A DNA stretch of 64,000 nucleotides from [Mycoplasma] phocae. Its GTDB lineage: Bacteria > Bacillota_I > Bacilli_A > Mycoplasmatales > Metamycoplasmataceae. Made by a program: the position numbers and the translations under genes. This document shows, piece by piece, positions 41,948-55,520 of the stretch. The notes beneath the pieces are model-generated. The model did not search any database and had not been told where the DNA came from. It worked only from the letters and a program-made list of their open reading frames with translations. Every line of letters begins with the position of its first letter. Positions within the stretch are counted from its first letter, which is position 1. The stretch is taken from the NCBI RefSeq assembly GCF_003332325.1, contig NZ_CP029295.1:372001-436000 (forward strand). The letters run 5' to 3'.

Positions 41948-44900
41948 TTAGTTTAATTTTGAGAAATCGATTTTGTCTGAGCCACTTCAAGAAGATGAAC
42001 CTTTACTTTTATTATTTAGTTTCATAAATTTCGAATAACCACCTTCTTTAATTGTCATTAAAATATATTCTTTTTTGCTAATTCTTTTACCTTGATTATT
42101 AGCATCAACAATAAAATTGAACTCTTTTAATTTATCTTTTTCTGATTCATTATATCCACTTGTATTAATAATGTATTCAATCGAACCTGGATCATAATCT
42201 TCTTCTTTGTAGTATGTATATGTAGCACCAATTCCGAATAATCCGCGTGAATAGCTTTTTAAATAATTAGTAAATTCTCTCCTAATATTTTCATTTGTAA
42301 AATAATATTGCATTCCGCTAAATTTACCGGCTAAGAAAGGAATAAATTTAATATTGGTGCCTTCTTGAATTTCTCATAATATCGATCTTGTACCACTATA
42401 TAAATTTATTAGTGAATTACTATCTCTTTTATTTTCCGATGTTTCACGTCCAAATAATTCGAAAATTGCTAATTTTAATGTTACTAATAAACGATAGGTT
42501 GCTTGATAAGCTGGTTTATTATATCTAATTTCATAATTTTCATTATATCCATTATTAGCGGCTGCTTCTTTATTAACTTCTTTTGCTAGTAATTTAAAAA
42601 TAGTATCAAGCACCACCAATGGATCTATACTAAATTTAACATCATTTGGATCTTCAACTTCTTTTTTCTCTTCTTTTTTAGATGAAGAAATAAATGAATA
42701 TAAATCGTTCATATTTGTTTTATTTTCACCGGTGTTTATATTTGAAAGTAATTTATAAAATACTGAATCTGGATTGTTTGATTTTCCTAAAATTAAATTA
42801 ATTAACTTAACAATTCTTTCACCATTTATAATATTGTTTTCACCAATAAGATCACCTAAGGCAACCAAATCATTAAGAGATATAATCGAAATAAATTGAT
42901 TTATACTTTCTTTAATTCATTGACCTGGATTTAATATATCAAATGATATCGCGTTTTTAATTAATTTGTCAAATAAATTATTGATTATTTTCTTTTTGTA
43001 AAAATCATGGTTTTGAAGTTTTACTATAAAGTCTTTAATTAACTCACTAATAAATTGCTTATCATCATTATTTGTGTTTTCAAGTTTTAAGTATTTAAAT
43101 AATGCGTCAATTAGCAGAGACTTAATGCTTTCATCTTTTGATATTTTAGAAATTAATGATGTAAAGTTTTTAGTAATGTTTTCTCTTGATGAGTTAAGCA
43201 ACGATGAAATGATCTCTCCTAAATTATTTTTATCACCGCTATATTTTGTAAAATCTTCAATTAAATCATTGAAAAATTGTTTTATTTCATCATATTCGGA
43301 AATTTTCACAAAAATGCTTTTAATATTATCATTTGATATAAATTCATTATTAAAAGTATTGAAATCAACTCTCTTCACTTGATCTTTAATTATTTCTACT
43401 ATTACTTCTGTTATGGTATGTTTAGCAGAATTATCCTTATTATTTTTCAGAACTTCATTTAGAGCATTAACGAAATTAATGATGATATTTTCAATTTTTT
43501 CCTTTGATAAAATCTCATTTTTTGCCTGTTGCTCTTCTACTTCAACCGCTGAATTTTTTGATGATGAAATATTTAGTTTTGGGATAATCTCCATTAGGTA
43601 TTGATAAAACGCGATTAATTGTTTTGATCCAATGTTATTTTCAGTTTTTAGGATAGATTCTAATAATGATTTTATTTTATCTTTTGATAGAAACTTGGTA
43701 ATATCAATTACTTTTAATTGTTCTTTTATTTGACTAATCACTTTATTTTGATCAAAAACATCATTTTCGAATAAATTAATGTTTTTAAAGATCTCAAATA
43801 ATTTATCAAATACATCATTAATAATATTTTCGCTAGTAATTCCTTTTAAAATTCCAGATAAAACTAATTTAATGTCACTATCTTGAATATTAGTTGTAGA
43901 AATGTCATATTGATTAGAAATAAGTTTTAAAATGAAATCAGATAAATCATCAACTTTAGAATCATTACTAATTTGGTCATTAATAATATTTTTTAATGTC
44001 TTGATTACTATTGCTTGATTAGAATTTAAAAATTGTTTTATTAGATCATCAAATGAATTAATATTTTTTAAGGTGTCTTCATTAAGATCAATAAATCAGT
44101 TGCCAACGCTAATAATTAATTCTTTATTTTCATTATTATCTAAAAAATTATTAATTGAAATTTCAAGAATTTTTCCAATTATTTTATTGCTTAAACTACT
44201 ATTTTGATTTATTTTATTTATCAGCGGATTTAATTTTGATTTAATAAATGATTTAACATTTGCATTTTCAAAAAGTTCAGTAATTGATTCTTTTAGTGTT
44301 TGTTTAACTTCATCTTTATCTTTCTCCTCAGATATAGCACTAAAGGCCGATTTAAAGATTTCTAGTCACTTACTTAGCGAAATATTTATTTTACCGGTAG
44401 TGTCAAATTTAATTTTACTATCAAGATTATTCACTAATTTTGAATTTAAATTAGATGATAATTCATTATTAGATAATTTCAAAATATTCTTTAAATTTTT
44501 CAATATTACTATTGCAATATTTTTAGCATCATGTGATGATATGCCTTTGATAAATTTAACTAAAACATCATAATCAATTTTATTAATTACTTCAATAACA
44601 TCAATTTTAAATTTATATTTATTAATGTCAAAATGATTACTATCTAAGTTTTCTTCTAAATTACTAAAAATATTATCTAAAACAATATTACTCAAATTGA
44701 AATTAGGAAATTCCTTAATTAACTTAGCAATCACATTTTCAACGCTAGCTCTTGCCTTAGATCATTCAAATTTAGCAATATTTTCACTAATAAAGGTCGA
44801 TATTAGCTTAGCAGAACTTAGACTTAAGTCACCGTTTTCATCTGCTGTTAATAAATCTTTTAGTAGATTGTTAATCTCTGATTTTAGCATTGTTTTATTT

Positions 44901-47900
44901 TGTGAAATAAAATCTTTTAAAATTTCATCTAATGAGTTATAAACTTTTTTATTATTAAGTTCAAAAAAGCTTTTTAAAGATCTTTTTATAATTGGAAGAA
45001 TTGCTGCGTCAAATTTATCCTTTATGAAAACATTAAAACTTTTAAAAATTTTTAAAATGTTAGTTTTGATATCTTCACTTAAATTATTAGGTAATTTAGC
45101 GGTAGTTAATAAATTACTAATAATGACCTTTAAATTAGACTTTTGAATAACAAAATCAATGATTTTATCATTGTCAAGAATAATAGAAAATGCTTTAATA
45201 ATTTCGCTAAATGGCATTTTTGTTTGTCCATTGCCATCTTTTATAAAAAGAACATCAATAATTTCTTGTAGAAATGAATTGTTTTGTAAACTTAAAAGTT
45301 CTTGCATCTGAAGTTTAATATAATTATTTAAATCTTCAAAATTTGTTTGTTTTTTAATATCAATATTTTCTAAAACATTTTCTAATTTGGCTTTAGTAAA
45401 GGCATATAGCTTAGATTGTGGGATATTTGCTAATAGATTAGTAAAATATGAAGAAATTAATTGCTTTTGCTCTTTATTAAATTTAATTTCAACACCTTGT
45501 TCTAATAGTGAAAGTGACCCATTAATTATGTTTTCAGAAACATCTTTTGAATTAATAATATTTTTGAAAAACTTATCTACTAAGCTAATAATTCCATTAT
45601 TTTTGCTATCTTTTAAAGCTGAGGCCACAAACGCGTATATTGAATCGGTATTATATTCATTACTTCTCACAAGTAGCAATGATATTAAATTTTTAATGCT
45701 TTCAATATTTTCTTTGCTTTTAATTTTTACTCACAGCTTATCCCATGTTTTTCTAACAAAATTTTCAATGCTTTCATTGCTAATTTTAGCATTATCACCA
45801 AAAGCAGTTTTTAACCCTGCAGCAATTGGATTCACAATAAAGATTTCACCTAATTGCTTTAATAAGGCATTTAAATTAGAATCTGGATTTTGAATTTCAT
45901 TTTCAAATAATACAGTTATAATATTAGCAATAAAATGTTTACCTTTTTCACTTAATTCCTGATTTTCATTTTTTATTAAATTAATTAGTAGTGATAGAAC
46001 ATTTTTGCGATTTTTTTCACTTATTAATTTACCTAGATTTTTTGAATCAAATAAATTTCTCTGTTTTAAATATGCTAAGCTAAAAATCTCAAACCCTTTT
46101 CTAAAATCTTCTTGCTCTTCGTTTGTTTGTCCTAGATTAGCTGAGATAAGTGAAAATAGTAGGTCATGTTTTTTATTCAAATCATATTGATCAATCAAAA
46201 TTGAAATAAAGAAATTATCAAAGAATTTATCAATAGTTCGCTTTTCAGGACTTTCATTTTGTAAATCAATTAGATTTTGCAAAACAAAATTTACTAATTT
46301 ATCAGTATGTTTGAAATCATTTAGGTTTAGCAAGAAAATGCGAATAAATTTTTTAACTTGCTTTTGCTGTGCGGCATCTAATTTATAAGTTATTTGAATT
46401 TTTTCTGAGATTTTAGAAATTAGAATATTAGATAATTTTTCATTATTTTTTAAACCGCTAATAATTGTGGTAATGAATTTTTTAATTTCGCTGCTACTAT
46501 TTTTTAGTAGCAAATTAATAAATTCAACGTAATTTTTGGCAGAATTGTATTTGTTAGGCTCACTAATTAAATTTTTAACAAAAGAATTTAAAAGGTCTTT
46601 TACAGAATTTTGAAATTCTTTATTATCAAAAATAGCTTCGAAATTTTCCAAAATTTCTGTCGGTAAAAATGATTTAAGTAAATTTGAAGCAAATAGGTCC
46701 TCTATTACAGTTTGAACGTAAACTCCAAATTTTTCTTTAATAATTGGGTTTTGAATAAAGCTAGTTTGCGATAATTCTTGAAAAAATGCATAAATGCTAT
46801 TTGAAGATAGAAATATTTCTTTAAATGTATTTGTAATATCTTGAGCATCAAGATTTTCATATGATTTCTTTTCAATAAGTTCATTAATTTTTCTTTTTAC
46901 TTCACTAATATTTTTTTGCAATGTTTTACTTGATAAAATTTGATTGATAAAATCAGTAAAAATTTGGCGATTCTCTTCATTTTCTAAATCTTTTTTTAGT
47001 TCGGTAAATGATGATTTTAATTCAGAAAGATCAATTCCTAACAATTTAATTGCTAATTCAAAATATGAAATAGTTTTTTCAGCATTAAGTCCCTTCCCAT
47101 TATTAAATTTAGCTTTTAAAATTACAAATGGATTGGCATTCCGTTCACTAAATTGACTTTTTAGAACATCAACATTCTGACTTTCTTCTTCAAAACGATA
47201 TTTTTTGGTAATAAAATTATCAACATTATCACCAGTTACACCCAAAATGGTTTGTTTGATTTCTTCGGCATTTTTGTTGAATAATATAGTTTGATTGTAG
47301 CTTGAGCTATCACTATCTTTGGTTATTTTTCCAATTAGTTCGTTATATTTAAACGAATCTAATGCTAATTTCATGAAGATATCCTGAGCTAATTTTTTAT
47401 AAGCTATAAGTGATGGTAGCATATCAAAAATATCTAAAGAAAACTTATCAGGGTTACTAATAATTGACTCTTCATCACGGAATGATGTAAAGTTAATTTG
47501 ATTATTTTTTGCTACTTTTTTAATTAAGCTATTTAATTGTTTAACAGCTTCATAAATATAATCTTTGCCATTGAATTGTTTTTTTAGAATATTAGCCAAC
47601 TTTAAATAAGGGCTAATATAACCTACTAAACTAATATGTATATTAGGATTAATATTAAGAATTTCTTTAATTAATTGATCATACTTTTGCGAAATTGATG
47701 ATGCTTTAACTGCTAGATTTTCTGATCATGATTTTAATTTCTGCTCTAGATTTTCATAATTATTTGCGCCATTAGTAATTTCAAATAAATTATTAAATAG
47801 TGTAACATCATTGAAAAAATCATTGAAACCAATTGAAATAGTTAAAAGATTAGCCTCTTTAATACTATTTTTAATTTTGTTAAATGCTTGTTCATCAAAG

Positions 47901-48397
47901 TCACCAAATTGCTCATGAAAACGCGACGAATTAGCACCGTTCATTAAGTTACGGTTATAATCTAAGTTATTTTCAATTTCGCTATTAATTGGATATTTAG
48001 AAGCGTTTAAAATATGAAGTCAATCGTCTAGTTTTGAGCCCGAAAGACCATAATTGTAGTATGAAGTTAGTGATGTTTTTTTATCATTTAAATCTTTAAT
48101 AGCATTAGCTAAATAAGATGCATATGATAGCCCATTAATTTGATTATTAATTTCATCTAAGCCATTAATAACAAAATTATTTTTACTGTAATTATTTCCA
48201 GCGGCATAATCATCACCAATAGCAAGATATTTGATTTCACCCGAAAGAATTTTTTGGCTTTCATTTTTATTGCTATCAATTTGATTGTTAATTTTTTTGC
48301 TATTATTACATGAAGCTGCAATAATGCCAGATGATCCTAAAACAATAAAAGCACTAATACCGATTATTGTCTTATTTAATTTACTGTTCTTTTTCAT
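41948..48397 (-). CDS. Giant lipoprotein with degenerate SGNH-hydrolase domain (P1)
   Basis: 2149 residues in one frame when UGA is Trp. Start ATG at 48397 after GGAG (GTGAGGAGTAAACT). Signal peptide MKKNSKLNKTIIGISAFIVL with lipobox IAASC (Cys30). The first ~370 residues align with the SGNH domains at 21420 and 23623, but the catalytic positions are changed: block I reads LAIGDDYAAG (Asp63 where the Ser should be), and the Asp-x-His block reads IFDMLPSLIAYKKLA (Leu for His). GLSGSKLDDW and SIGFNDFF are kept. The remaining ~1750 residues look all-helical and Lys/Asn/Ile-rich. It ends NKKSGSSSW-like at the C-terminus. Likely a structural or binding surface protein that has lost hydrolase activity. 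Confidence 0.8.
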
Positions 48398-48828
48398 AGT
48401 TTACTCCTCACTAACCATTACATCTTTAAGATATATTGATTTTGTTTTGGTGTTATTTGGTATTTTAAAAGATTTTAAGCTCTAAAATATCAAATTAAAA
48501 GCTATTAACAATTTTAATTATAAATTTCGAATTGTTAGAGCTAAAAAGTATTTTAATAAGATTATTTGTATTGTGAATTTTTATTATGTATATTTTGCGA
48601 GTTTATGAACTATTAACAAACATTATTAGAACAATTTTACTACTATAATAAAAAAATAATAAAAACTTTAATAGCTTTTAGTATTTTCATCCAATTTAAT
48701 ACTTAAATTGGTTAGTAGTTTTTATAATAAATTTATTATCATTGCAAATACAATATTTTTATTGAATTTTTTAATGAAAATATGTTTTGAAACCTAATAG
48801 TTTCACCTTTTCGCATTTATAAATAATT
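48398..48828. other. Intergenic P2-P1 with a remnant of the ktrB 3' end
   Basis: Between the P2 stop and the P1 start. On the - strand the 80 bases before P1 (48400-48480) resemble the last codons of ktrB: AACACCAAAACAAAATCAAT against AACACCAGAACAATATCAAT, then ATATATCTTAAAGATGTA against ATACATCTACGAAGATGTA. The rest is AT-rich without genes. Confidence 0.65.
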
Positions 48829-51800
48829 TTAATCCTCTAAACTTTGAAAATCAAATTTATTTAGTTCACTTCATTTTGAACCTGATTTCGCATTATTTAT
48901 TTTCATAAATTTAGCAAAACCACCTTCTTTAATGGTTAGTAAAATGTAATCTTTTTTAGAAATAGTTTTTTCTTTACCATCTTTAGTAACTTTATATTTA
49001 AATGGAGTTAGTTTTTCTTGTTCAGAACTGTGATATCCACTAGTTACAATTAAATAATCAATTGAACTAGGATCATAATTACTTTCATCGAAGTATGTAT
49101 AACCAAAAATTGAAGATGATTTTGCGTAATTGGTAAATTCTCTTCTAATATTTTCATCCTTAAAATAATTTTGCATGCCTACATTTTTATTTGGTAAAAA
49201 TATTTGAGCAAAACCAGGGAGACCTTCCTGCAATACTCATAATATTGCGACTGTTGATGAATATAAACCAATTTTAAATCCTGCATCGCGATTTGATTCT
49301 AATGTTTCACGACCAAACATTTCAAATATTGCTAATTTTAAGGTAACAATAAAACGATATGTGGCTTTATATGCGTTCTTGTTATATCTAACCTTATAAT
49401 TTGTTTTATAGTCAGGATTATCTTTTGCTTCTTTTTCAATTTCTTTACTCAATAATTCAAATATTTTATTCAAAAGATCAAGAGGGTCTAATTTTTTTGT
49501 AGAATTCTCCGCAACAAATTTAGGAGCTGATTTTTTTTGTTTATTAGCCCCTCCTATAACAAAATTATTTAGTGTTTCTAAATTAGTTCTAGCATTTGGA
49601 TCGGAATTCATATTTATATTTGATAGACTATTATAAACAAATGAATCAGGATTATTAGATTTTCCTAAAATTAAATTAATTAATTTAACGATATCTGAAC
49701 CATTTATTTTATCATTATCTTCACCTATTAAATCATCTAGCGCCGCCAAGTCATTTAATGATATAATTGAGCCTATATTTTTCACTGCCTGATTAATTCA
49801 TAAGCTAGGATTAAAAATATCGAATAAATTTGAATTTTGTTCTAAATTATTAAAAATATTTTCAATAATCCTCGTCTTAAATGAACTACCATTTAATTTA
49901 TTAACAATTTTTTTAATTAAATTCTGAATGAAAATTACATCATTATCATCACCATTAATTGATAAATAATTAAATAAATCCTTAATTAATATTTTCATAA
50001 GTTCGCTATCATTTACAATTTTTGATATTATAGAATCTAAAATTGTTGTTATATCATTTTTCGAGTAATTTATTATTGATGAGATAATTTTTCCTAAATC
50101 ATTTTCTTTTCCATCATATTTATCAACAAAATCCTTTATTAAATTTTTAAACAAATTATTAACATCTTCATATTTAGAAATCTTTAAAATTAAGGTTTTA
50201 ATACTTTTTGTACTAATAAATTTATTCGCTAATTTTGAGTAGTCAAAATTTTCAGTTTGATCAACAATGACTTTATTTAGTGTATTGGTAATTGTTTTCT
50301 TGAAATTTTCTACTTTTGTGTCGTTACCTTTTAATGTTTTATTTAACGCATTAATCAAATTAACAATAATTTTTTCTATTTTTGATTTAAATTCACTTAT
50401 TAATGAAGATTTATTTAAAGATTGAACATTAGCAATTTCGTCATCTGCAACAGCTTTAACCTTTAGTGGTGATTTTAATTTTGGTAAATTTTCTTTTAAA
50501 TATTCATATATTGAAAAAAGTTGTTGAGTAGTAATTTCTTCATCATTGGTAATGATGCTAGATAATAATTGTTCAATTTTCTCCTCTGAAAAAATTTCTT
50601 CTAATTTAATTTTTTCAACATTTTTCTTGACTTTTTCAAGTAATTTGTCTTTGTTTCATTTATTTTCATTAAATATATTAATTTCTTTAATGACATCAAA
50701 TAATTTAGAAACCGCATCCGAAAGAATTTTTGTATCACTAAATTTAGTAATAAACTTACTTAATAATGATTTAATATTATTTTCTTGTGTATTGGTAGCT
50801 GTAAAACCATATTCTTCCGTTAGTACATTTAGTCCAAAAGATATTAATTCTTTTACATTATCTCTATTACCAATTTGTTTTTCAAAAATATCATTTAATG
50901 AATCAACAATTTCTTTTTGATTATCTGATAAAAACATTTTAGTAATATCGTTAATTGATTTAAAAGTATTCAATTTTGTTTCATCTAGCTTAATAAATCA
51001 TTCACTAACATGTTTAATCAATGTTTTTTGTTTATCACCTTCAAAAACACCATTAACAAATGTCTCAAATAATTTACCTAAGACCTTGTTAGTAAATGTG
51101 CCTTTTTTAACTATTCGATCGATAATTGATGATAATTTAACTTTTAGAAATGCTTTTGCTTCTTCATTATTAAATAAATCATCAACTTCTTTTTCTAATT
51201 CGTTTTTAACTTCTTCTTTGTCATTGCCTTTTAAAATAGAAAATGTCTTTTTAAAAATATCTAATCATTTTTCTAATGAAACGGTAATATCACCTTTAAA
51301 GCTAAGTTTGAATTTTTTGGTTACATTACCTATTGTTGATCTACTTGTCTCTACTTTTGCTGGTAAGGCACGAGATTTTAAAATATGTTTTAAATTCTTT
51401 AATGCTAATAGAGCAATATTTTTTATTTCTGATGAATTTAATTTAGTAATAAAACTAATTAAATTACTATAATTCAAACCATTAATTATATCGGCAAATT
51501 TAATTGAGAAAGTATACTTATCTACATCAAATTGATGTTCTACTAAATTAGTTTCTAGATTGTCGAATACAAAGTTTAGAATAATGTTAGTTAATCCTAA
51601 ATTTGGCAACACATCTATTAATTTAACAATAGTTCCTTCTAGTATTTCTTTTCCATTATTTCAATTAAATCCTTCAACGTTATCACTAATAAGAGTTGTT
51701 ATTAGTTTGGCAATATCTAATTTTAGGGTTCCGCCTTCACTTTCAACTAATGATTTTATTAATTTAGCAGTTTCTGTTTTCAATTTATCTTTATTTTTTG

Positions 51801-54800
51801 AAATAAATTCTTTTAGAATCTTATCTAGAGAATTAAATTCTTTGCCATTTTTATTAAGTGTAAAAAAATCTTTTATCGATGATTTTAAAAAAGCTAAAAT
51901 TTCAGATTCAAATTTATCATTTATAAAAGTATTTAGAACTCCAAGAATTTTTTTAATGTGACCTTTAGCCTCTTCACTTAAATTATTAGATAGTTTGGCA
52001 TTGGTAAGAAGATTGCTAATAACATTTTTAAAATTAAATTTATTAATAGCAAAGTCAATTACCTTTTCATTATCAAAAACTAAAGCAAATGATTTAATTA
52101 CATCATTAAATGACATCTTAGCTTCACCGGCTTGATTTTTAACAAAGATAATATCAATAATTTCTTGAGTAATTGCGCTGTTTTGGAAACTCAATAATTC
52201 CTTCATTTGTCCTTTAATATAATTACCTAATTCACTAAAGTTTTTTTGTTTACTGCTGTCAATACCTTCTAAAGTGTTTTCTAATTTAGCTTTGGCAAAG
52301 GTATATAGTTTTGATTGTGGAATATTTGCTAATAGATTAGTAAAATATGAAGAAGCTAATTTTTTTTGCTCTTCTGTAAAAGTGGTTTTGGCACCTTGTT
52401 CAATTAATGACAGTGCTCCATTAACGGTATTATTAATTAATTCATTTGAACCCAAAATCTTTTTGAATAAAGAATCAATTAAACTAATAATGCCATTATT
52501 CTTTGCATCTTTGATAATTGATGCCACAAAACTATGTGTTGACTTAGTATCATAATGACTATTTCTATTTAGAATTGATGATATTACAGTTTTAAGATTA
52601 TCAATAATTTCTTGGCTTTTAATTTGTGATCATAAATCGTCTCAAATTTTCTCAACAAAATTTTCAACACTTTCATTATTTATTTTGATATCTTCGCCAA
52701 AAATAGTTTTTAGACTCAAGCTAACTGGATTAACAATAAAGTAGTTACTTAATTGTTTTAATAAAACATTTAAATTAGAATTTGAATTTTGAATTTCATT
52801 TTCAATTAATGTGGTTGTAAAATTAGCTATGAATTGTTTACCATTTTCGTTTAATTCTTGATTTTCATTTTTTACTAAGTTAAGTAATAGTAGTAAAATA
52901 TCATCACGATTCTTTTCATTCACTAATTTACCTAAATTATTTAGATCAAATAAATTTTGTTGAGATAAATATGAAAGACCAAAAACCTCAAAACCCTTCT
53001 TAAAATCTTCTTGCTCTTGTTGATTTTTACCAAGGTTAGCTGAAATTAGTGAAAATAGTAAAGTATGCTTTTTATTTGAATCATATTTATCAACTAAAAT
53101 CGATGAGAAAAAATTATCGAAAAACTTTTCAATAGTTCGTTTTTCCGCACTTTCATTTTGTAAATCAATTAAAGTTTGCAACGCAAAATCAACTAATTTA
53201 TCTGTGTATTTAAAATCAGTTAGATTTAGCATGAAAATTTTGATAAATTTTTGAACTTGTTGAAGTTTTTCCTCATCTAATTTATATGCGCTTTGAATTT
53301 TTCGTGAAATTTTTGCAAGTAAAGTTTCTACTAAATCGGGATTATTTTTTAAAATACTAATGAATGCGGCAATTAATTTCTTAATTTCAGCGCTGCTATC
53401 TTTTAATAGAAGATTAATAAATTCAGTGTAATTTTTAGTAGAACTGTATTTATCAGGTTCGGCAATTAAGTGGCTAACAAATGAGTTTACAACATTTTTT
53501 AAAGAATTACGGAATTCATCACTTCTAAAGATGGTTTCAAAATTTTCAGAAACATCAGTTGGTAAAAATGTTTTAATTAAATTTGATGCAAATAGATCTT
53601 TTATTATTAGCTCAGTATATGTCTCAAATTTATTTTTAATAATAGAATTTTTAATAAAAGCAGTTTGTGATAATTCCTTAAAAAATGTATAAATACTATT
53701 TGGAGATAAAAATGCTTCTTTAAATATGCTAGTTATATCCTTAATTTTAAGATTTTCATATGATTTTTTCTCAATAACTTCATTGCTCCTAGTTTTTATT
53801 TGATTAATATTTTTATGTACTATTTCACTTGATAAAATTTGGTCAATGAAATTCGCAAAAACTTGACGGTTTTCTTCATCTGCTAAATCGTTTTTTAGTT
53901 CGGCAAATGATAATTTTAATTCAGAAAGGTCAATTCCCAATAAATTAATTGTTAGTTCAAAATATGAAATAGTTTTTTCAACATCAAGACCTTTACCATT
54001 ATTGAATTTAGCTTTTAAAGTTGTTAGTGGATTAGCATTTTGATCGCTATTTTGACTTTCTAAAATTTCAGAATTTTGGCTTTCATTTTCAAAAGGATAT
54101 TTCTTATTAATGAAATTGTCAGTATTATCGCCGGTTATACCTAAAATGGTTTGTTTGATATCTTCAGCTTTTTTCTCAAATAAAATTGCTTGACTAAAAC
54201 CAGAGACATCACTATCACCATTAACATTATTAATTAGTTCATCATATTTAAATGGATCTAATGCCAATTTCATGAAAATATCTTGTGCTAATTTTTTATA
54301 GGCTGCAAGTGATGGCAGCATTTCAAAAACATCTAATGAGAATTTATTTGGATTGCTAATAATTGATTCTTCATCATGAAATGAGACAAAATTAATTTGA
54401 TTATTTTTAGCAACTTTTTTAATTAAGTCATTTAGTTCTTTAACAGCTTCATAAATATAATCTTTGCCGTTGAATTGCTTTTTTAGAATATTAGCTAATT
54501 TTAAATAAGGACTGATATATCCTACTAAATTTATATGAGCATTCGGATTAATTGAAAGAATTTCCTTAATCAAAGCATTGTATTTTTGTGAAATAGGAGA
54601 TGCTTTTGCAATTAATTTTTCAGATCAAGATTTTAATTTAGCTTCTAAATCTTCATAATTAGTTGTGCCATTAGTAATTTCGAATAAATTGTTAAATAAA
54701 TTAACATCACTAAAAAAATCATTGAAACCAACTGAAATTGTTAGAAGATTAGCATCTTTAATTTTATTTCTAATTTTATTAAATGCTTCTTCATCAAAAT

Positions 54801-55287
54801 TGCCAAATTGTTCTTGAAGGCGTGATGAATTAGCATCATTCATTAAATTTTTGTTATAGTCAATGTTATTTTGAATATCAGTATTAATTGGATATTTTGA
54901 TGAATTAAGAATATGAAGTCAATCATCTAGTTTTGAGCCTGAAAGACCATAATTGTAATATGAATCTAATGATGTTTTTTTATCATTTAAATCTTTGATA
55001 GCATTAGCTAAATAAGAAGCATATGATAGACCTGTGATTTGACTCGTTTGTTCATTGAAACCATTGACAACATAGTTATTTTTACTATAGTTATTGCCGG
55101 CAGTATAATCATCACCGATGGCCAAATATTTAATTTTGCCTGAAAGAATTTTTTGATTATTTTCGACTCTAATTTGTTCATCATTATTTTTTTTGCTATT
55201 ACATGCTGCTGCAATAATACCGGATGATCCTAAAACAATAAAGGCACCAATGCCGATAATTGTTTTATTTAATTTATTTTTTTTCAT
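48829..55287 (-). CDS. Giant lipoprotein with degenerate SGNH-hydrolase domain (P2)
   Basis: 2152 residues, one frame with UGA as Trp; start ATG at 55287 after AGGAGATATA. Signal peptide MKKNKLNKTIIGIGAFIVLG, lipobox IAAAC. Same order as P1: degenerate SGNH domain (LAIGDDYTAG with Asp60 for Ser; VFEMLPSLAAYKKLA with Glu and Leu replacing Asp and His; SVGFNDFF kept), then ~1750 residues of helical, Lys/Asn-rich sequence that aligns along its length with P1. The short tail ends in NNAKSGSKWSELNKFDFQSL. It lies between P1 and P3 on the same strand. Probably lipid-anchored and exposed. Role unknown; loss of hydrolase chemistry is inferred from the substituted residues. Confidence 0.8.
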
Positions 55288-55520
55288 TATATCTCCTAAA
55301 TCTTAAACATACCTTCATTGATATGTAAAAAATTTCTTACTTTTAATTTATTTTCTATGCAATTATAAAAATAATTGACTTATTATCGCAAAAAATCAGT
55401 GATAACTTGTCAATTATTTTTATATTATTAACGTATTAGTAATATCTTTTTATTAAAAATTTGTTGAAAATTATCAGCACCTAGAATTTTTTTACACTAT
55501 TTTGAAATAATAACTATTTT
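55288..55520. other. Intergenic P3-P2 with a short ktrB 3' scar
   Basis: On the - strand the ~40 bases before P2 (55288-55330) read ATCAATGAAGGTATG ... TTTAGGAGATATAATG, matching the ktrB/P3 junction (ATCTACGAAGATGTA ... GCTAGGAGATATAATG), including a TAG in the same place. Confidence 0.6.
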